A stretch of 64,000 nucleotides of DNA, from assembly GCF_014905555.1 (NCBI RefSeq), contig NZ_BNGS01000009.1:248001-312000 (forward strand), given 5' to 3'. A model generated the notes under the pieces. The model did no database searches. It saw nothing but the letters and a program-made list of their open reading frames with translations, and was not told where the DNA came from. Numbering within the stretch: the stretch's first letter is position 1; the number at the start of each line of letters is the position of its first letter. Both the position numbers and the translations under genes were made by a program. This DNA comes from Streptomyces sp. Y2F8-2 (GTDB lineage Bacteria > Actinomycetota > Actinomycetes > Streptomycetales > Streptomycetaceae). Shown piece after piece: positions 33,410 to 41,582 of this stretch.

Positions 33410-33571
33410 ATGCCCGGTTCCACGAAGGCGATGGGGGTGCTCACCGTCGGTGCGCTCGTCGTGGTGACGGCCTACACGGTGGCACTCGGAAGCAGCGGCT
33501 GGCTGTGGTTCGGCTGGGTCGTCCTCGGCCTGATCACCCTCGGCATGGTGGTCACCACCCGCAACCCTTGA
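33410..33571 (+). CDS. Small membrane protein, 53 aa
   Basis: The product has two hydrophobic segments (GVLTVGALVVVTAYTVALG and WLWFGWVVLGLITLGMVVTT) joined by SSGW. GAGGAGGG lies 7 nt before the ATG and the gene begins 13 nt after the kinase stop, so it is probably co-transcribed. I recognise it only as a conserved-looking Streptomyces type of small membrane protein. Confidence 0.75.
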   Translation: MPGSTKAMGVLTVGALVVVTAYTVALGSSGWLWFGWVVLGLITLGMVVTTRNP

Positions 33572-33592
33572 TGCGGTCCCCGCGGCCCCCGT

Positions 33593-34852
33593 TCACGCGA
33601 GTTCGCGCATCCGGCGGACCGGGCTCGCCAGGAGGATCGCCGGGCTGACCGTGGAGAGCACGGCCATGATTGCGAGGGAGGCGCGGGTCCCCCACAGGGC
33701 GGCGGCACCTCCAGCGGCCAACGCACCGAAGGGGATCGCACCCCAGGAGATGAAGCGGACCGTCGCCATCACGCGCGGCAGGAGTTCCGGGGGTGTGGCG
33801 GTCTGCCGGTAGGTGCGGGTCACGATGCTCGTCACCACCACGGCCCCGGCGAAACCGCCGTTCCCCAGGGCGAACAGGCCGAGTGCCACGGAGTGGCCGG
33901 CCAGCGGCATCAGCGCCGCGAAGCACGGGGAGACCACTGCGGCCCAGCGCAGCGCCCGGCCGCTGCCCAGACGTGCGACGATCCGGGGCGTCAGCGCCGC
34001 ACCCACCAGGGTGCCGAGGCCATCGGTCGCGATGAGTAGCCCGACCAGGGCGGGCGGTGCGTCGAGGGTGCGGACCAGGAAGACGGGGGTGAGCGCCATC
34101 AGGCCGCCGCAGACGAAGTTGACGGCGGTCGCGTCTGCCGCGCAGGGACCGATGACAGGGTGGCGGGTGACGTACCGCCAGCCTTCGCGGATCATCTCGC
34201 CCATGCCGCGGCGCGGGCCCTCCTGTGCGGGGTGCGCCACCTGCGGCAGGCTGCCCATGAGCGCGGCCGAGACGAGGTAGCTCACCGCGTCGACCGTGAT
34301 CGACGTCGCCGCGCCGAGCAGTTGGACCAGCACGCCGCCGAGGGATGGGCCACCGAGTTGGGTCGCCGCCCTGGTTCCCGAGGTGAGGCTGTTGCGGGCG
34401 GTCAGCTCCTCCTTGCTGACGATGGAGGGCAGGAAGGTCGAGTTGCCGACGTCGAAGACCACGGACGCCAACCCGACTACCAAGGCCACGACGATCAGCT
34501 GCGGCAGGGTCAGGACGCCGAGCGTGGCGGCCACTGGCACCGAGGCCACCGCAGCGGCCCGGACCACATCCATCGCCACCTGCGTCCCGCGCAACGGCAG
34601 ACGGTGTACGAGGACTCCGGCCGGGAGGCCGATCAGGAGCCACGAAGCGAAGGAGGCGGCCGTGATCAGGCTGACCTCGAACGCCGAGGCATGCAGCACC
34701 AGTACGGCGAGCAACGGGAGGGCCACCGCCGTCACGGCATCGCCGATCCCGCTCACCGTGGAGGCGCCCCAGTAGCGCCAGAACGCCACCACGCTCGAAG
34801 CGCCGTCCGGCTGCTTCTCCTTCTCTCCCCGACCCTGCACCGCCGTCGCCAT
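33593..34852 (-). CDS. MFS transporter (MefA/exporter-like)
   Basis: A protein of 419 aa with about 11-12 hydrophobic segments. Major-facilitator features are FWRYWGASTVSGIGDAVTAVALPLLAV, a motif near VHRLPLRGTQVAMDVVRA, and a helix with FLPSIVSKEELTARNSLTSGTRAATQLGGPSLGGVLVQLLGAA typical of macrolide/siderophore-type exporters. It is divergent from the HxlR-peroxiredoxin gene, so it is probably the target of that regulator. Substrate unknown; a redox-active or thiol-reactive compound is a reasonable guess. Confidence 0.87.
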   Translation of the reverse strand: MATAVQGRGEKEKQPDGASSVVAFWRYWGASTVSGIGDAVTAVALPLLAVLVLHASAFEVSLITAASFASWLLIGLPAGVLVHRLPLRGTQVAMDVVRAAAVASVPVAATLGVLTLPQLIVVALVVGLASVVFDVGNSTFLPSIVSKEELTARNSLTSGTRAATQLGGPSLGGVLVQLLGAATSITVDAVSYLVSAALMGSLPQVAHPAQEGPRRGMGEMIREGWRYVTRHPVIGPCAADATAVNFVCGGLMALTPVFLVRTLDAPPALVGLLIATDGLGTLVGAALTPRIVARLGSGRALRWAAVVSPCFAALMPLAGHSVALGLFALGNGGFAGAVVVTSIVTRTYRQTATPPELLPRVMATVRFISWGAIPFGALAAGGAAALWGTRASLAIMAVLSTVSPAILLASPVRRMRELA

Positions 34853-34867
34853 GCCTGCCCCCCCTGC

Positions 34868-34899
34868 GAGTGAGTCTCTTTAGGGAACTGACTATACTC
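34868..34899. promoter_or_regulatory. Divergent operator/promoter with inverted repeat GAGTgAGTC...GACTatACTC
   Basis: Complementary arms at 34868-34876 and 34890-34899 flank a 13-bp centre. The right arm contains TATACT (34893-34898), a good -10 for the HxlR-peroxiredoxin gene whose GTG lies 8 nt further, so that mRNA is probably leaderless. A repressor on this repeat would block both the regulator and the MFS gene. Confidence 0.65.
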
Positions 34900-34906
34900 A
34901 TGGATC

Positions 34907-35788
34907 GTGCGGTACACAGAACTCGGCGACCCGGACTGCGCGATCGCGCAGGCGCTGACAGTGGTCGGTGACCCGTGGACACTGCTGCTCATCCGCGACG
35001 TCGCGGGCGGGACGCATCAGTTCGACGCGCTCCGGGACGGACTCGGCATCAGCCGTAAGGTACTGACGGACCGTCTGAAATCCCTGGTCGCGGACGGAGT
35101 ACTGGAGAAGCGTCTCTACAGCCCGCATCCTGCCCGCTACGAGTACCACCTGACACCGGCCGGACGCGGGCTGCTACCGGTCCTCGTCGCCCTCCAGGAC
35201 TGGGGCGCCCGCCATGTCATGGGCGACGACGTGCTCTCGGCGACCAGCGAGACCGACTCCGCGGAGACTCGACGCGTGCACGCCCTGGTGGGGCGTCGGC
35301 TCCCTCAGCTCGAACTCGCCGGCCCGGAGGGCGTGCCGGTCGACCCGGTCTCCAACCGGACCTGGACGGTCCTGTACTGCTTCCCCGGGGCCTACGCACC
35401 CGGCGGGAACGACTACCCGCCGGGCTGGGGCCGGATCCCGGGCGCCCGCGGCTGCACGCTGGAGTCGTGCACCTACCGCGACCGGATGGCGGCCTTCGCG
35501 GAACGCGATGCGAGGGTGCACGGAGTCAGCACGCAGCGCCCCGACCAGCTCGCCGCCTTCGCGGAGCACGAGCGGATCGCGTTCCCGCTCCTGTCCGATG
35601 CCGACCTTCAGCTGGCCGCGGCGCTGCGGCTGCCCACCTTCCGCGCAGCGGGTGTGGACCGGCTCAAGCGGCTCACTCTCGTCCTCGACTCCTCCCGCAC
35701 GGTGCGCGGCGTGCTCTACCCGCTCGACGACCCGGCGGGTTCCGTCGACGACGCCCTGGCAATCGTCGACTCGCTGGCCGGGGCGTGA
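34907..35788 (+). CDS. HxlR-type regulator fused to a PrxQ-like peroxiredoxin
   Basis: A protein of 293 aa in two domains. Residues ~1-105 form a winged-helix HxlR domain with the usual conserved N-terminal cysteine (Cys11 in DPDCAIAQALTVVGDPWTLLLIRD) and HxlR recognition region (LGISRKVLTDRLKSLVADGVLEKRLYSPHPARYEYHLTPAG). Residues ~125-290 form an AhpC/TSA-type thioredoxin fold with RGCTLESCTYRD: Cys183 and Cys188 match the peroxidatic Cys and the resolving Cys five residues later in PrxQ/BCP enzymes. A 15-20-residue insertion precedes this loop (GAYAPGGNDYPPGWGRI). It looks like a one-component redox switch in which the peroxiredoxin passes oxidation to the DNA-binding domain. Start is a leaderless GTG. 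Divergent from an MFS exporter. Confidence 0.85.
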   Translation: MRYTELGDPDCAIAQALTVVGDPWTLLLIRDVAGGTHQFDALRDGLGISRKVLTDRLKSLVADGVLEKRLYSPHPARYEYHLTPAGRGLLPVLVALQDWGARHVMGDDVLSATSETDSAETRRVHALVGRRLPQLELAGPEGVPVDPVSNRTWTVLYCFPGAYAPGGNDYPPGWGRIPGARGCTLESCTYRDRMAAFAERDARVHGVSTQRPDQLAAFAEHERIAFPLLSDADLQLAAALRLPTFRAAGVDRLKRLTLVLDSSRTVRGVLYPLDDPAGSVDDALAIVDSLAGA

Positions 35789-35907
35789 CAGCTCAGCCCA
35801 CCGAGAGGAGGGCACCCCGAACCGTGGGGCTTGCCCCGACGTCTGCCACCCGAGGGCGGTCTGCCCGTGGACCGATGACGGAAGAACCACAGGGAGCCCT
35901 GAGCACT

Positions 35908-35941
35908 GTGTCCGGACTTCGGGCGCCCGGAGTCCGGACAC
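35908..35941. terminator. Bidirectional terminator between convergent genes
   Basis: GTGTCCGGACT pairs with AGTCCGGACAC, and the intervening bases contain a further CGGG-CG-CCCG pairing. It lies 120 nt after the HxlR-peroxiredoxin stop and 6 nt beyond the stop of the leftward histidine kinase. Confidence 0.8.
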
Positions 35942-35947
35942 GGGCTC

Positions 35948-37153
35948 TCACGGCCCCGGCAGCCGCCCGGCCGAGTGCACCCCCGGCTGGTACTTCGGCA
36001 ACCGGATCGTGATCTTCATGCCCGCCCCCGGCGCGGTCTCGATGACAAGTGCGTGCTCATCTCCGTAGACCTGGCGCAGCCGGTCGTCGACGTTGGACAG
36101 TCCGATGCCGCCGGACGGGCTGACCTCCCCGGCCAGGATGCGGCGCAGCAGCTCCGGGTCCATCCCCGCTCCGTCGTCCTCGATGACGACCAGGGCCTCG
36201 GCGCCCGCGTCCTGCGCGGTGATGCCGATGTGCCGTTGGTCAGTGGTGCCCTCCAGGCCGTGCTTGACGGCGTTCTCGACGAGCGGCTGGAGGCAGAGGA
36301 AGGGCAGGGCGACCGGCAGTACCTCCGGCGCGATCTGCAGGGTGACGGTGAGCCGGTCGCCGAAGCGGGCCCTGACCAGCGCCAAGTAGTGGTCGATGGC
36401 GTGGAGTTCGTCGGCGAGCGTGGTGAAGTCGCCGTGCCGGCGGAACGAGTAGCGGGTGAAGTCCGCGAACTCCAGCAGGAGTTCGCGGGCGCGCTCGGGG
36501 TCGGTGCGCACGAACGAGGCGATGACGGCGAGCGAGTTGAAGACGAAGTGCGGGGAGATCTGGGCGCGCAGCGCCTTGATCTCGGCCTCGATGAGCCTCG
36601 TACGGGACCGGTCGAGGTCCGCGAGCTCCAGTTGTACGGAAACCCAGCGGGCCACCTCCCCCGCGGCGCGGACGAGGACCGCGGACTCGCGGGGGGCGCA
36701 GGCGACCAGCGCGCCGTGGACGCGGTCGTCGACGGTGAGCGGTGCGACCACGGCCCAGCGCAGCGGGCAGTCGGGCGCGTCGCACGCCAGCCGGAAGGCC
36801 TCGCCGCGGCCGGTCTCCAAGGGGCCCGCGAGCCGCTGGAGCACCTCCTCGCGGTGGTGCTCCCCCGCGCCGTCCCAGGCCAGCACGGTCTCCCGGTCGG
36901 TGAGGCAGAGCGCGTCGGTGCCGAGCAGGGAGCGCAGCCGTCGCGCGGACTTGCGGGCGGTCTCCTCGGTGAGCCCGGCGCGCAGCGGGGGCGCGGCCAG
37001 GGAGGCGGTGTGCAGGGTCTGGAAGGTGGCGTGCTCCACGGGGGTGCCGAGCCCGCCGAGGCGCTCGGGGCGGGCGGTGCGCCGGCCGAGCCAGAACCCG
37101 GCGGCCAGCAGGGGCAGGACGGCCACGCACAGCCCGGCGAGGAAGCCGCTCAC
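35948..37153 (-). CDS. LytS-type sensor histidine kinase
   Basis: A protein of 401 aa, GTG start overlapping the transporter stop (GTGA). A single N-terminal transmembrane helix (FLAGLCVAVLPLLAAGFWLG) is followed by a GAF-like sensor (~60-190) and a His_kinase (PF06580-type) domain with the phosphoacceptor His in ALRAQISPHFVFNSL. The ATPase domain has CLQPLVENAVKHGLEG (N box), VVIEDDGAGMD (G1) and GGIGLSNVDDRLRQVYG (G2). Last gene of a lytR-DUF485-symporter-lytS operon; it probably senses the transported acid or metabolic state and phosphorylates the LytTR partner. Confidence 0.9.
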   Translation of the reverse strand: MSGFLAGLCVAVLPLLAAGFWLGRRTARPERLGGLGTPVEHATFQTLHTASLAAPPLRAGLTEETARKSARRLRSLLGTDALCLTDRETVLAWDGAGEHHREEVLQRLAGPLETGRGEAFRLACDAPDCPLRWAVVAPLTVDDRVHGALVACAPRESAVLVRAAGEVARWVSVQLELADLDRSRTRLIEAEIKALRAQISPHFVFNSLAVIASFVRTDPERARELLLEFADFTRYSFRRHGDFTTLADELHAIDHYLALVRARFGDRLTVTLQIAPEVLPVALPFLCLQPLVENAVKHGLEGTTDQRHIGITAQDAGAEALVVIEDDGAGMDPELLRRILAGEVSPSGGIGLSNVDDRLRQVYGDEHALVIETAPGAGMKITIRLPKYQPGVHSAGRLPGP

Positions 37154-38862
37154 GCCGTCACCTCCGCCCGCAGCTCCTCGGGCAGGTGGAACCGGGCCAG
37201 GATCGCCGCCGTCCCGGCCGGCACCCGCCCGGGCGTGGCCAGGGACACCAGCACCATGGTCAGGAACCCGAGCGGCACCGACCACAGCGCGGGCCAGGCG
37301 AGCAGGGCGTGCAGGGTTCCGCTGCCGGGATAGCCCGCCATCGTCGCCGCCACCGCGAGGAACGCCGCACCGCCACCCGCCAGCATCCCGGCCGCGGCGC
37401 CCGGCGGGGTGAGCCGGCGCCACCAGATGCCGAGCACGAGCAGCGGGCAGAACGACGACGCGGACACCGCGAAGGCGAGGCCCACCGCGTCGGCCACCGG
37501 GAGCCCGCCGACCAGCACGCTCGCCGCCAGCGGCACCGCCATCGCCAGCAGCGTGCCGAGCCGGAAGTGCCGTACGCCCCGCGTCGGCAGCACGTCCTGG
37601 GCGAGCACCCCGGCCACCGCCATGGTCAGCCCGGAGGCGGTGGACAGGAACGCGGCGAAGGCCCCGCCCGCGAGCAGTGCGCCCAGCAGGTCCCCGCCGA
37701 GTCCGCCGATCATCCGGTCGGGCAGTAGGAGGACGGCGGCGTCGGCGTCGCCGGTGAGGGTGAGTTCGGGGGCGTAGAGCCGGCCCAGGGCGCCGTAGAC
37801 GGGCGGCAGGAGGTAGAAGGCACCGATCAGGGCGAGTACGGCGACGGTGGTGCGACGGGCGGCGACCCCGTGCGGGCTGGTGTAGAAGCGGACGACGACG
37901 TGGGGCAGGCCCATGGTGCCGAGGAAGGTGGCGAGGATCAGCCCGTACGTGGCGTACAGCGGGCGTTCCGCGCGGCCGGAGACGAGTGAGGTCGACATGC
38001 CGCCGTTGCTGCCGTGCTCGGCGACGGGGACGGGGTCGCCCGGGGTGAAGGTCAGCCGGGTGCCGTGCTCGATGCGGTGGGTGCCGACGGCGAGGTCCGC
38101 GCGCTGTCCGTCGTACCGGCGGCCGTCGACGGTGCCCGAGGCGGTGACGGCGAGCGGGCGGGACAGCGTCAGATCGAGGGTGTCGTCGATCCGTACGACG
38201 CGGTGCTCGCGGAAGGTCGCCGGCTCGGCGAACGCCGCGCGGGGTGCGCCGTCGCCCTGCCAGGCCAGCACCAGGAACAGGGCGGGGACCAGCAGGGCGG
38301 TGAGTTTCAGCCAGTATTGGAACGCCTGGACGAAGGTGATGCTGCGCATGCCGCCCGCGGCGACGGTCGCCACCACCACGACGGCGACGATGATCCCGCC
38401 GAGCTGCTGGGGAGCCCGGGTCAGCACGGACAGGGTGAGTCCGGCGCCCTGGAGCTGGGGCAGCAGGTACAGCCAGCCGACGCCGACGACGAACGCCCCG
38501 GCGAGCCGCCGCACCGGCTGGGAGGCGAGCCGGGCCTCGGCGAAGTCGGGCAGGGTGTAGGCGCCGGAGCGGCGCAGCGGCGCGGCGACGAACAGCAGCA
38601 GGACGAGGTAGCCGGCGGTGTAGCCGACCGGGTACCAGAGCATGTCCGGGCCCTGGACGAGGACGAGTCCGGCGATGCCGAGGAAGGAGGCCGCGGACAG
38701 GTACTCGCCGCTGATCGCGGCCGCGTTCAGGCGGGGGCCGACGGCGCGGGAGGCGACGTAGAAGTCCGAGGTGGTGCGGGAGACGCGCAGCCCGAAGGCG
38801 CCGACGAGGACGGTCGCGAGGACGACGAGGGCGACGGCGGGGACGGCGTAGTTCTGGTTCAC
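37150..38862 (-). CDS. Sodium:solute symporter (acetate/monocarboxylate type)
   Basis: A protein of 570 aa with about 13 hydrophobic segments, SSS family. The ActP-like core appears at FYVASRAVGPRLNAAAISGEYLSAASFLGIAGLVLVQG and RSGAYTLPDFAEARL. A long loop between helices (~230-320) is rich in polar residues (DGRRYDGQRADLAVGTHRIEHGTRLTFTPGDPVPV), as in cation/acetate symporters. The GTG start at 38862 gives VNQNYAVPAVALVVL; the ORF extends further upstream without a better start. Its partner DUF485 protein is 10 nt upstream. Likely imports acetate, pyruvate or a similar acid. Confidence 0.88.
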   Translation of the reverse strand: MNQNYAVPAVALVVLATVLVGAFGLRVSRTTSDFYVASRAVGPRLNAAAISGEYLSAASFLGIAGLVLVQGPDMLWYPVGYTAGYLVLLLFVAAPLRRSGAYTLPDFAEARLASQPVRRLAGAFVVGVGWLYLLPQLQGAGLTLSVLTRAPQQLGGIIVAVVVVATVAAGGMRSITFVQAFQYWLKLTALLVPALFLVLAWQGDGAPRAAFAEPATFREHRVVRIDDTLDLTLSRPLAVTASGTVDGRRYDGQRADLAVGTHRIEHGTRLTFTPGDPVPVAEHGSNGGMSTSLVSGRAERPLYATYGLILATFLGTMGLPHVVVRFYTSPHGVAARRTTVAVLALIGAFYLLPPVYGALGRLYAPELTLTGDADAAVLLLPDRMIGGLGGDLLGALLAGGAFAAFLSTASGLTMAVAGVLAQDVLPTRGVRHFRLGTLLAMAVPLAASVLVGGLPVADAVGLAFAVSASSFCPLLVLGIWWRRLTPPGAAAGMLAGGGAAFLAVAATMAGYPGSGTLHALLAWPALWSVPLGFLTMVLVSLATPGRVPAGTAAILARFHLPEELRAEVTA

Positions 38863-38872
38863 TGCCCCGGCC

Positions 38873-39232
38873 TCAGCGGTCCTCGACGAGCCGGACGAAG
38901 TCCTTCTCGTTGCGTTCGGCACGGCGCACGTACCAGCGGGCGAGCAGGATCAGCGGCGGGTAGAGGCCGAACCCGAGCACCGCCCATTCCAGACCGCCCG
39001 TGCGGGTGGCGGCGAAGAACAGGGGAAGGGGCCCGATCAGGAGCACCAGCACCGTGAACACGGCGAGAGCCGTGCGGAGTTGGCTGCGCATCAGTGAGCG
39101 GACGTAGGTGTGGCCGAGGGTGGTCTGCTCGTCGATCTCGGTGCGCGGGCGGTAGTAGCCCAGGGCGCGGCGGCGTCCGCTCCGGGGCGGCCCGGTGACG
39201 ACGACGCGGCGTTCGGCGGGGTCCTGCGGCAC
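38873..39232 (-). CDS. DUF485 membrane protein (symporter partner)
   Basis: A protein of 119 aa with two transmembrane segments (TALAVFTVLVLLIGPLPLFFAATR and LEWAVLGFGLYPPLILLARWYV) and a charged C-terminus (RRAERNEKDFVRLVEDR). DUF485 proteins are regularly encoded immediately before acetate-type SSS symporters, as here. GTG start with GGGGGAC upstream; 9 nt after the LytTR stop. Role probably in assembly or regulation of the transporter; not established. Confidence 0.85.
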   Translation of the reverse strand: MPQDPAERRVVVTGPPRSGRRRALGYYRPRTEIDEQTTLGHTYVRSLMRSQLRTALAVFTVLVLLIGPLPLFFAATRTGGLEWAVLGFGLYPPLILLARWYVRRAERNEKDFVRLVEDR

Positions 39233-39241
39233 GTCGTCCCC

Positions 39242-39997
39242 CTAGCCCGCGGTCCGGCGTATCAGCATCTCCCGCAGTTCGCGGGCGTGCCGGCGGCTGA
39301 CCTGGAGTTCGACGGAGCCGACGAGGACGCTCACGGTGCCGGCGTCCAGCCGGAGTTCCTCGATGTGCCGCAGGGCGACGAGGTGGCGGCGGTGGATGCG
39401 GACGAAACCGCGTGAGCGCCACCGCTCCTCCAGGGTGGACAGCGGGATCCGGACGAGATGGCTTCCCTGGGCGGTGTGCAGGCGGGCGTAGTCGCCCTGC
39501 GCCTCGACATGGGTGATGTCCTCCACGGGCACGAACCGTGTCACGCCGCCGAGTTCCACCAGGACGTGGTCGGGATCCGGCTCGTGCACCGGGATCAGCG
39601 GCGTGGTCTCCCTGAGCTGTTCGGCGCGGCGCACCGCCTCCGCGAGCCGCTCACGGCGTACGGGCTTGAGGACGTAGTCGACGGCCTTGAGGTCGAACGC
39701 CTGCACGGCGAAGCCTTCGTGGGCGGTCACGAACACGACCAGCGGGGGCTTCGCGAACCCGGTGAGCAGCCGGGCCATGTCCAGGCCGTCGAGGCCGGGC
39801 ATGTGGATGTCGAGGAAGACGACGTCGATCGCGTCGGGGCCGTCGGGCCCGGACTCCAGGGCGCGGTTGATGCGGCGCAGTGCCCCGGTGGCGTCGCCCG
39901 CGCCCTCCACGCTGCCGATCCTGGGGTCCGCGCGGAGCAGGTAGAGCAGTTCCTCGAGCGAGGGGCGTTCGTCGTCGACGGCGAGGGCGCGCAGCAT
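39242..39997 (-). CDS. LytTR response regulator
   Basis: A protein of 251 aa, first gene of the operon. The receiver domain (1-~120) has the phosphoacceptor Asp in DVVFLDIHMPGLDGLD, acidic AVDDERPSLEEL, and the Lys in YVLKPVRRERLAEAV. The LytTR DNA-binding domain (~145-245) includes FVPVEDITHVEAQGDYARLHT and WRSRGFVRIHRRHLVALRHIEEL. A TAGACT hexamer (minus strand, 40011-40006) ends 8 nt before the ATG and there is no Shine-Dalgarno, so the transcript may be leaderless. It likely activates its own operon with the kinase at 35948-37153. Confidence 0.92.
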   Translation of the reverse strand: MLRALAVDDERPSLEELLYLLRADPRIGSVEGAGDATGALRRINRALESGPDGPDAIDVVFLDIHMPGLDGLDMARLLTGFAKPPLVVFVTAHEGFAVQAFDLKAVDYVLKPVRRERLAEAVRRAEQLRETTPLIPVHEPDPDHVLVELGGVTRFVPVEDITHVEAQGDYARLHTAQGSHLVRIPLSTLEERWRSRGFVRIHRRHLVALRHIEELRLDAGTVSVLVGSVELQVSRRHARELREMLIRRTAG

Positions 39998-40120
39998 GAA
40001 GGTGGAGTCTAGGAGCAATCCGCAGCTGTGGGCATGTGCGGAGCGTGGACGTTCTCGCTGGACGCGGTGGCGGCGCGGCGCCGGACGCGGCGGTGGTCCG
40101 GGTCTGGTTACAGTGCCCGC

Positions 40121-40636
40121 ATGAACAGCAGGCCGGCATCGTTCGACGAGCTCGACCGGAAGATCATCACCGCTCTGATGGCGAACGCCAGGACCAGTTT
40201 CGCCGAGATCGGCGCGACCATCGGCCTGTCGTCCACGGCCGTCAAGCGCCGGGTGGACCGGCTGCGCGAGACGGGTGTGATCACCGGGTTCACGGCCACG
40301 GTGAAGCCGTCGGCGCTGGGCTGGCGCACGGAGGCGTACGTCGAGGTGTACTGCGAGGGGGCGGCGCCGCCCCGGCGCCTGGCGGAGGTGGTGCGCAACC
40401 ATCCGGAGATCACGGCGGCGATGACGGTGACCGGCGGCGCGGACGCGCTGCTGCATGTGCGGGCGAGGGACGTCGAGCACTTCGAGGAGGTGCTGGAGCG
40501 CATCCGCGCGGAGCCGTTCATCCGTAAGACGATCAGCGTCATGGTGCTGTCCCACCTGCTCCCGGACAGCCCTGAGGCGGGCGCGACCCAGGCCGCGCCC
40601 GACGGCGCCGCGGACGACGCAGCAGACGTGCGCTGA
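40121..40636 (+). CDS. Lrp/AsnC-family regulator
   Basis: A protein of 171 aa. N-terminal AsnC helix-turn-helix (LDRKIITALMANARTSFAEIGATIGLSSTAVKRRVDRLRETGVITGF) and C-terminal RAM ligand domain (GWRTEAYVEVYCEGAAPPRRLAEVVRNHPEITAAMTVTGGADALLHVRARDVEHFEEVL). TACAGT (40109-40114) ends 6 nt before the ATG and no Shine-Dalgarno is visible, consistent with a leaderless mRNA. It probably controls the adjacent arginine/ornithine catabolic pair in response to an amino acid. Confidence 0.9.
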   Translation: MNSRPASFDELDRKIITALMANARTSFAEIGATIGLSSTAVKRRVDRLRETGVITGFTATVKPSALGWRTEAYVEVYCEGAAPPRRLAEVVRNHPEITAAMTVTGGADALLHVRARDVEHFEEVLERIRAEPFIRKTISVMVLSHLLPDSPEAGATQAAPDGAADDAADVR

Positions 40637-40760
40637 GCGACCCGAAGACGCAGCATTGCTGCGCGAACACGCAGCTCTCGTTGCTTGTCGTCCGTATCCA
40701 CCGCTTCCTACCTTGGTGTCAACCCTCAGTCGACACTCCGGGAAACGGAGGGACCCCTCT

Positions 40761-41582
40761 GTGCCTGACAGCCGTGTGCCGCGCCGACGGCGCTTCCTCG
40801 TCTGCGAACCCAGACACTTCGCCGTGCAGTACGCGATCAACCCCTGGATGCATCCCGACACCGCGGTCGACGTGGATCTGGCGCATGAGCAGTGGCAGGG
40901 GCTGATCCGCGCCTACCGCGCCCACGGCCACGCCGTCGAGGCCGTGGACCCGGTCCCCGGCCTGCCGGACATGGTGTTCGCCGCGAACTCGGCGGTCGTC
41001 GTCGACGGCCGGGTCTTCGGCTCCCTCTTCCACGCGCCCGAGCGGCGCCCCGAGTCCCTCCACTACGAGACGTGGTTCAAGGCGGCCGGTTACGACGTCC
41101 ACCGCCCCGAGTCCGTCTGCGAGGGCGAGGGCGACCTGGTGTGGACGGGCCGGTACCTACTGGCCGGCACCGGGTTCCGTACGACCCGGGAGGCGCACCG
41201 CGAGGCACAGGAGTTCTTCGGCCACCCGGTGATCAGCCTGACGTTGGTGAACCCGTACTTCTACCACCTGGACACCGCGCTGTTCGTCCTCGACGACGAC
41301 AACGTCGTGTACTACCCGGAGGCGTTCTCTCCGGGCAGCCGGGAGGTGCTGGCGCGGCTGTTCCCGGACGCGGTGCTCGCGACGCACGAGGACGCGATGG
41401 CGTTCGGCCTGAACTCCGTCTCCGACGGACGCCATGTCTTCATCGCGCCGAGGGCCGAGGCGCTGGCCTCACGCCTCGCCGACCAGGGCTACGACCCCGT
41501 CCCCGTCGACCTGTCCGAGTTCCACAAGGCCGGCGGGGGCATCAAGTGCTGCACCCAGGAGATCCGGGAGACCCGTTCATGA
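40761..41582 (+). CDS. Dimethylargininase-like amidinohydrolase
   Basis: A protein of 273 aa of the guanidine-modifying (pentein) superfamily. GTG start with GGAGGGA 7 nt upstream. Active-site stretches are LPDMVFAANSAVVV, CEGEGDLVWTG, PYFYHLDTALFVLDDDNVVYYPEAF (catalytic His) and the nucleophilic Cys region FHKAGGGIKCCTQEIRE. Family members hydrolyse N-omega-methylarginines to citrulline or arginine to ornithine. Its 4-bp overlap with ornithine aminotransferase suggests the product feeds ornithine catabolism, so arginine or methylarginine may be the substrate. Confidence 0.85.
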   Translation: MPDSRVPRRRRFLVCEPRHFAVQYAINPWMHPDTAVDVDLAHEQWQGLIRAYRAHGHAVEAVDPVPGLPDMVFAANSAVVVDGRVFGSLFHAPERRPESLHYETWFKAAGYDVHRPESVCEGEGDLVWTGRYLLAGTGFRTTREAHREAQEFFGHPVISLTLVNPYFYHLDTALFVLDDDNVVYYPEAFSPGSREVLARLFPDAVLATHEDAMAFGLNSVSDGRHVFIAPRAEALASRLADQGYDPVPVDLSEFHKAGGGIKCCTQEIRETRS

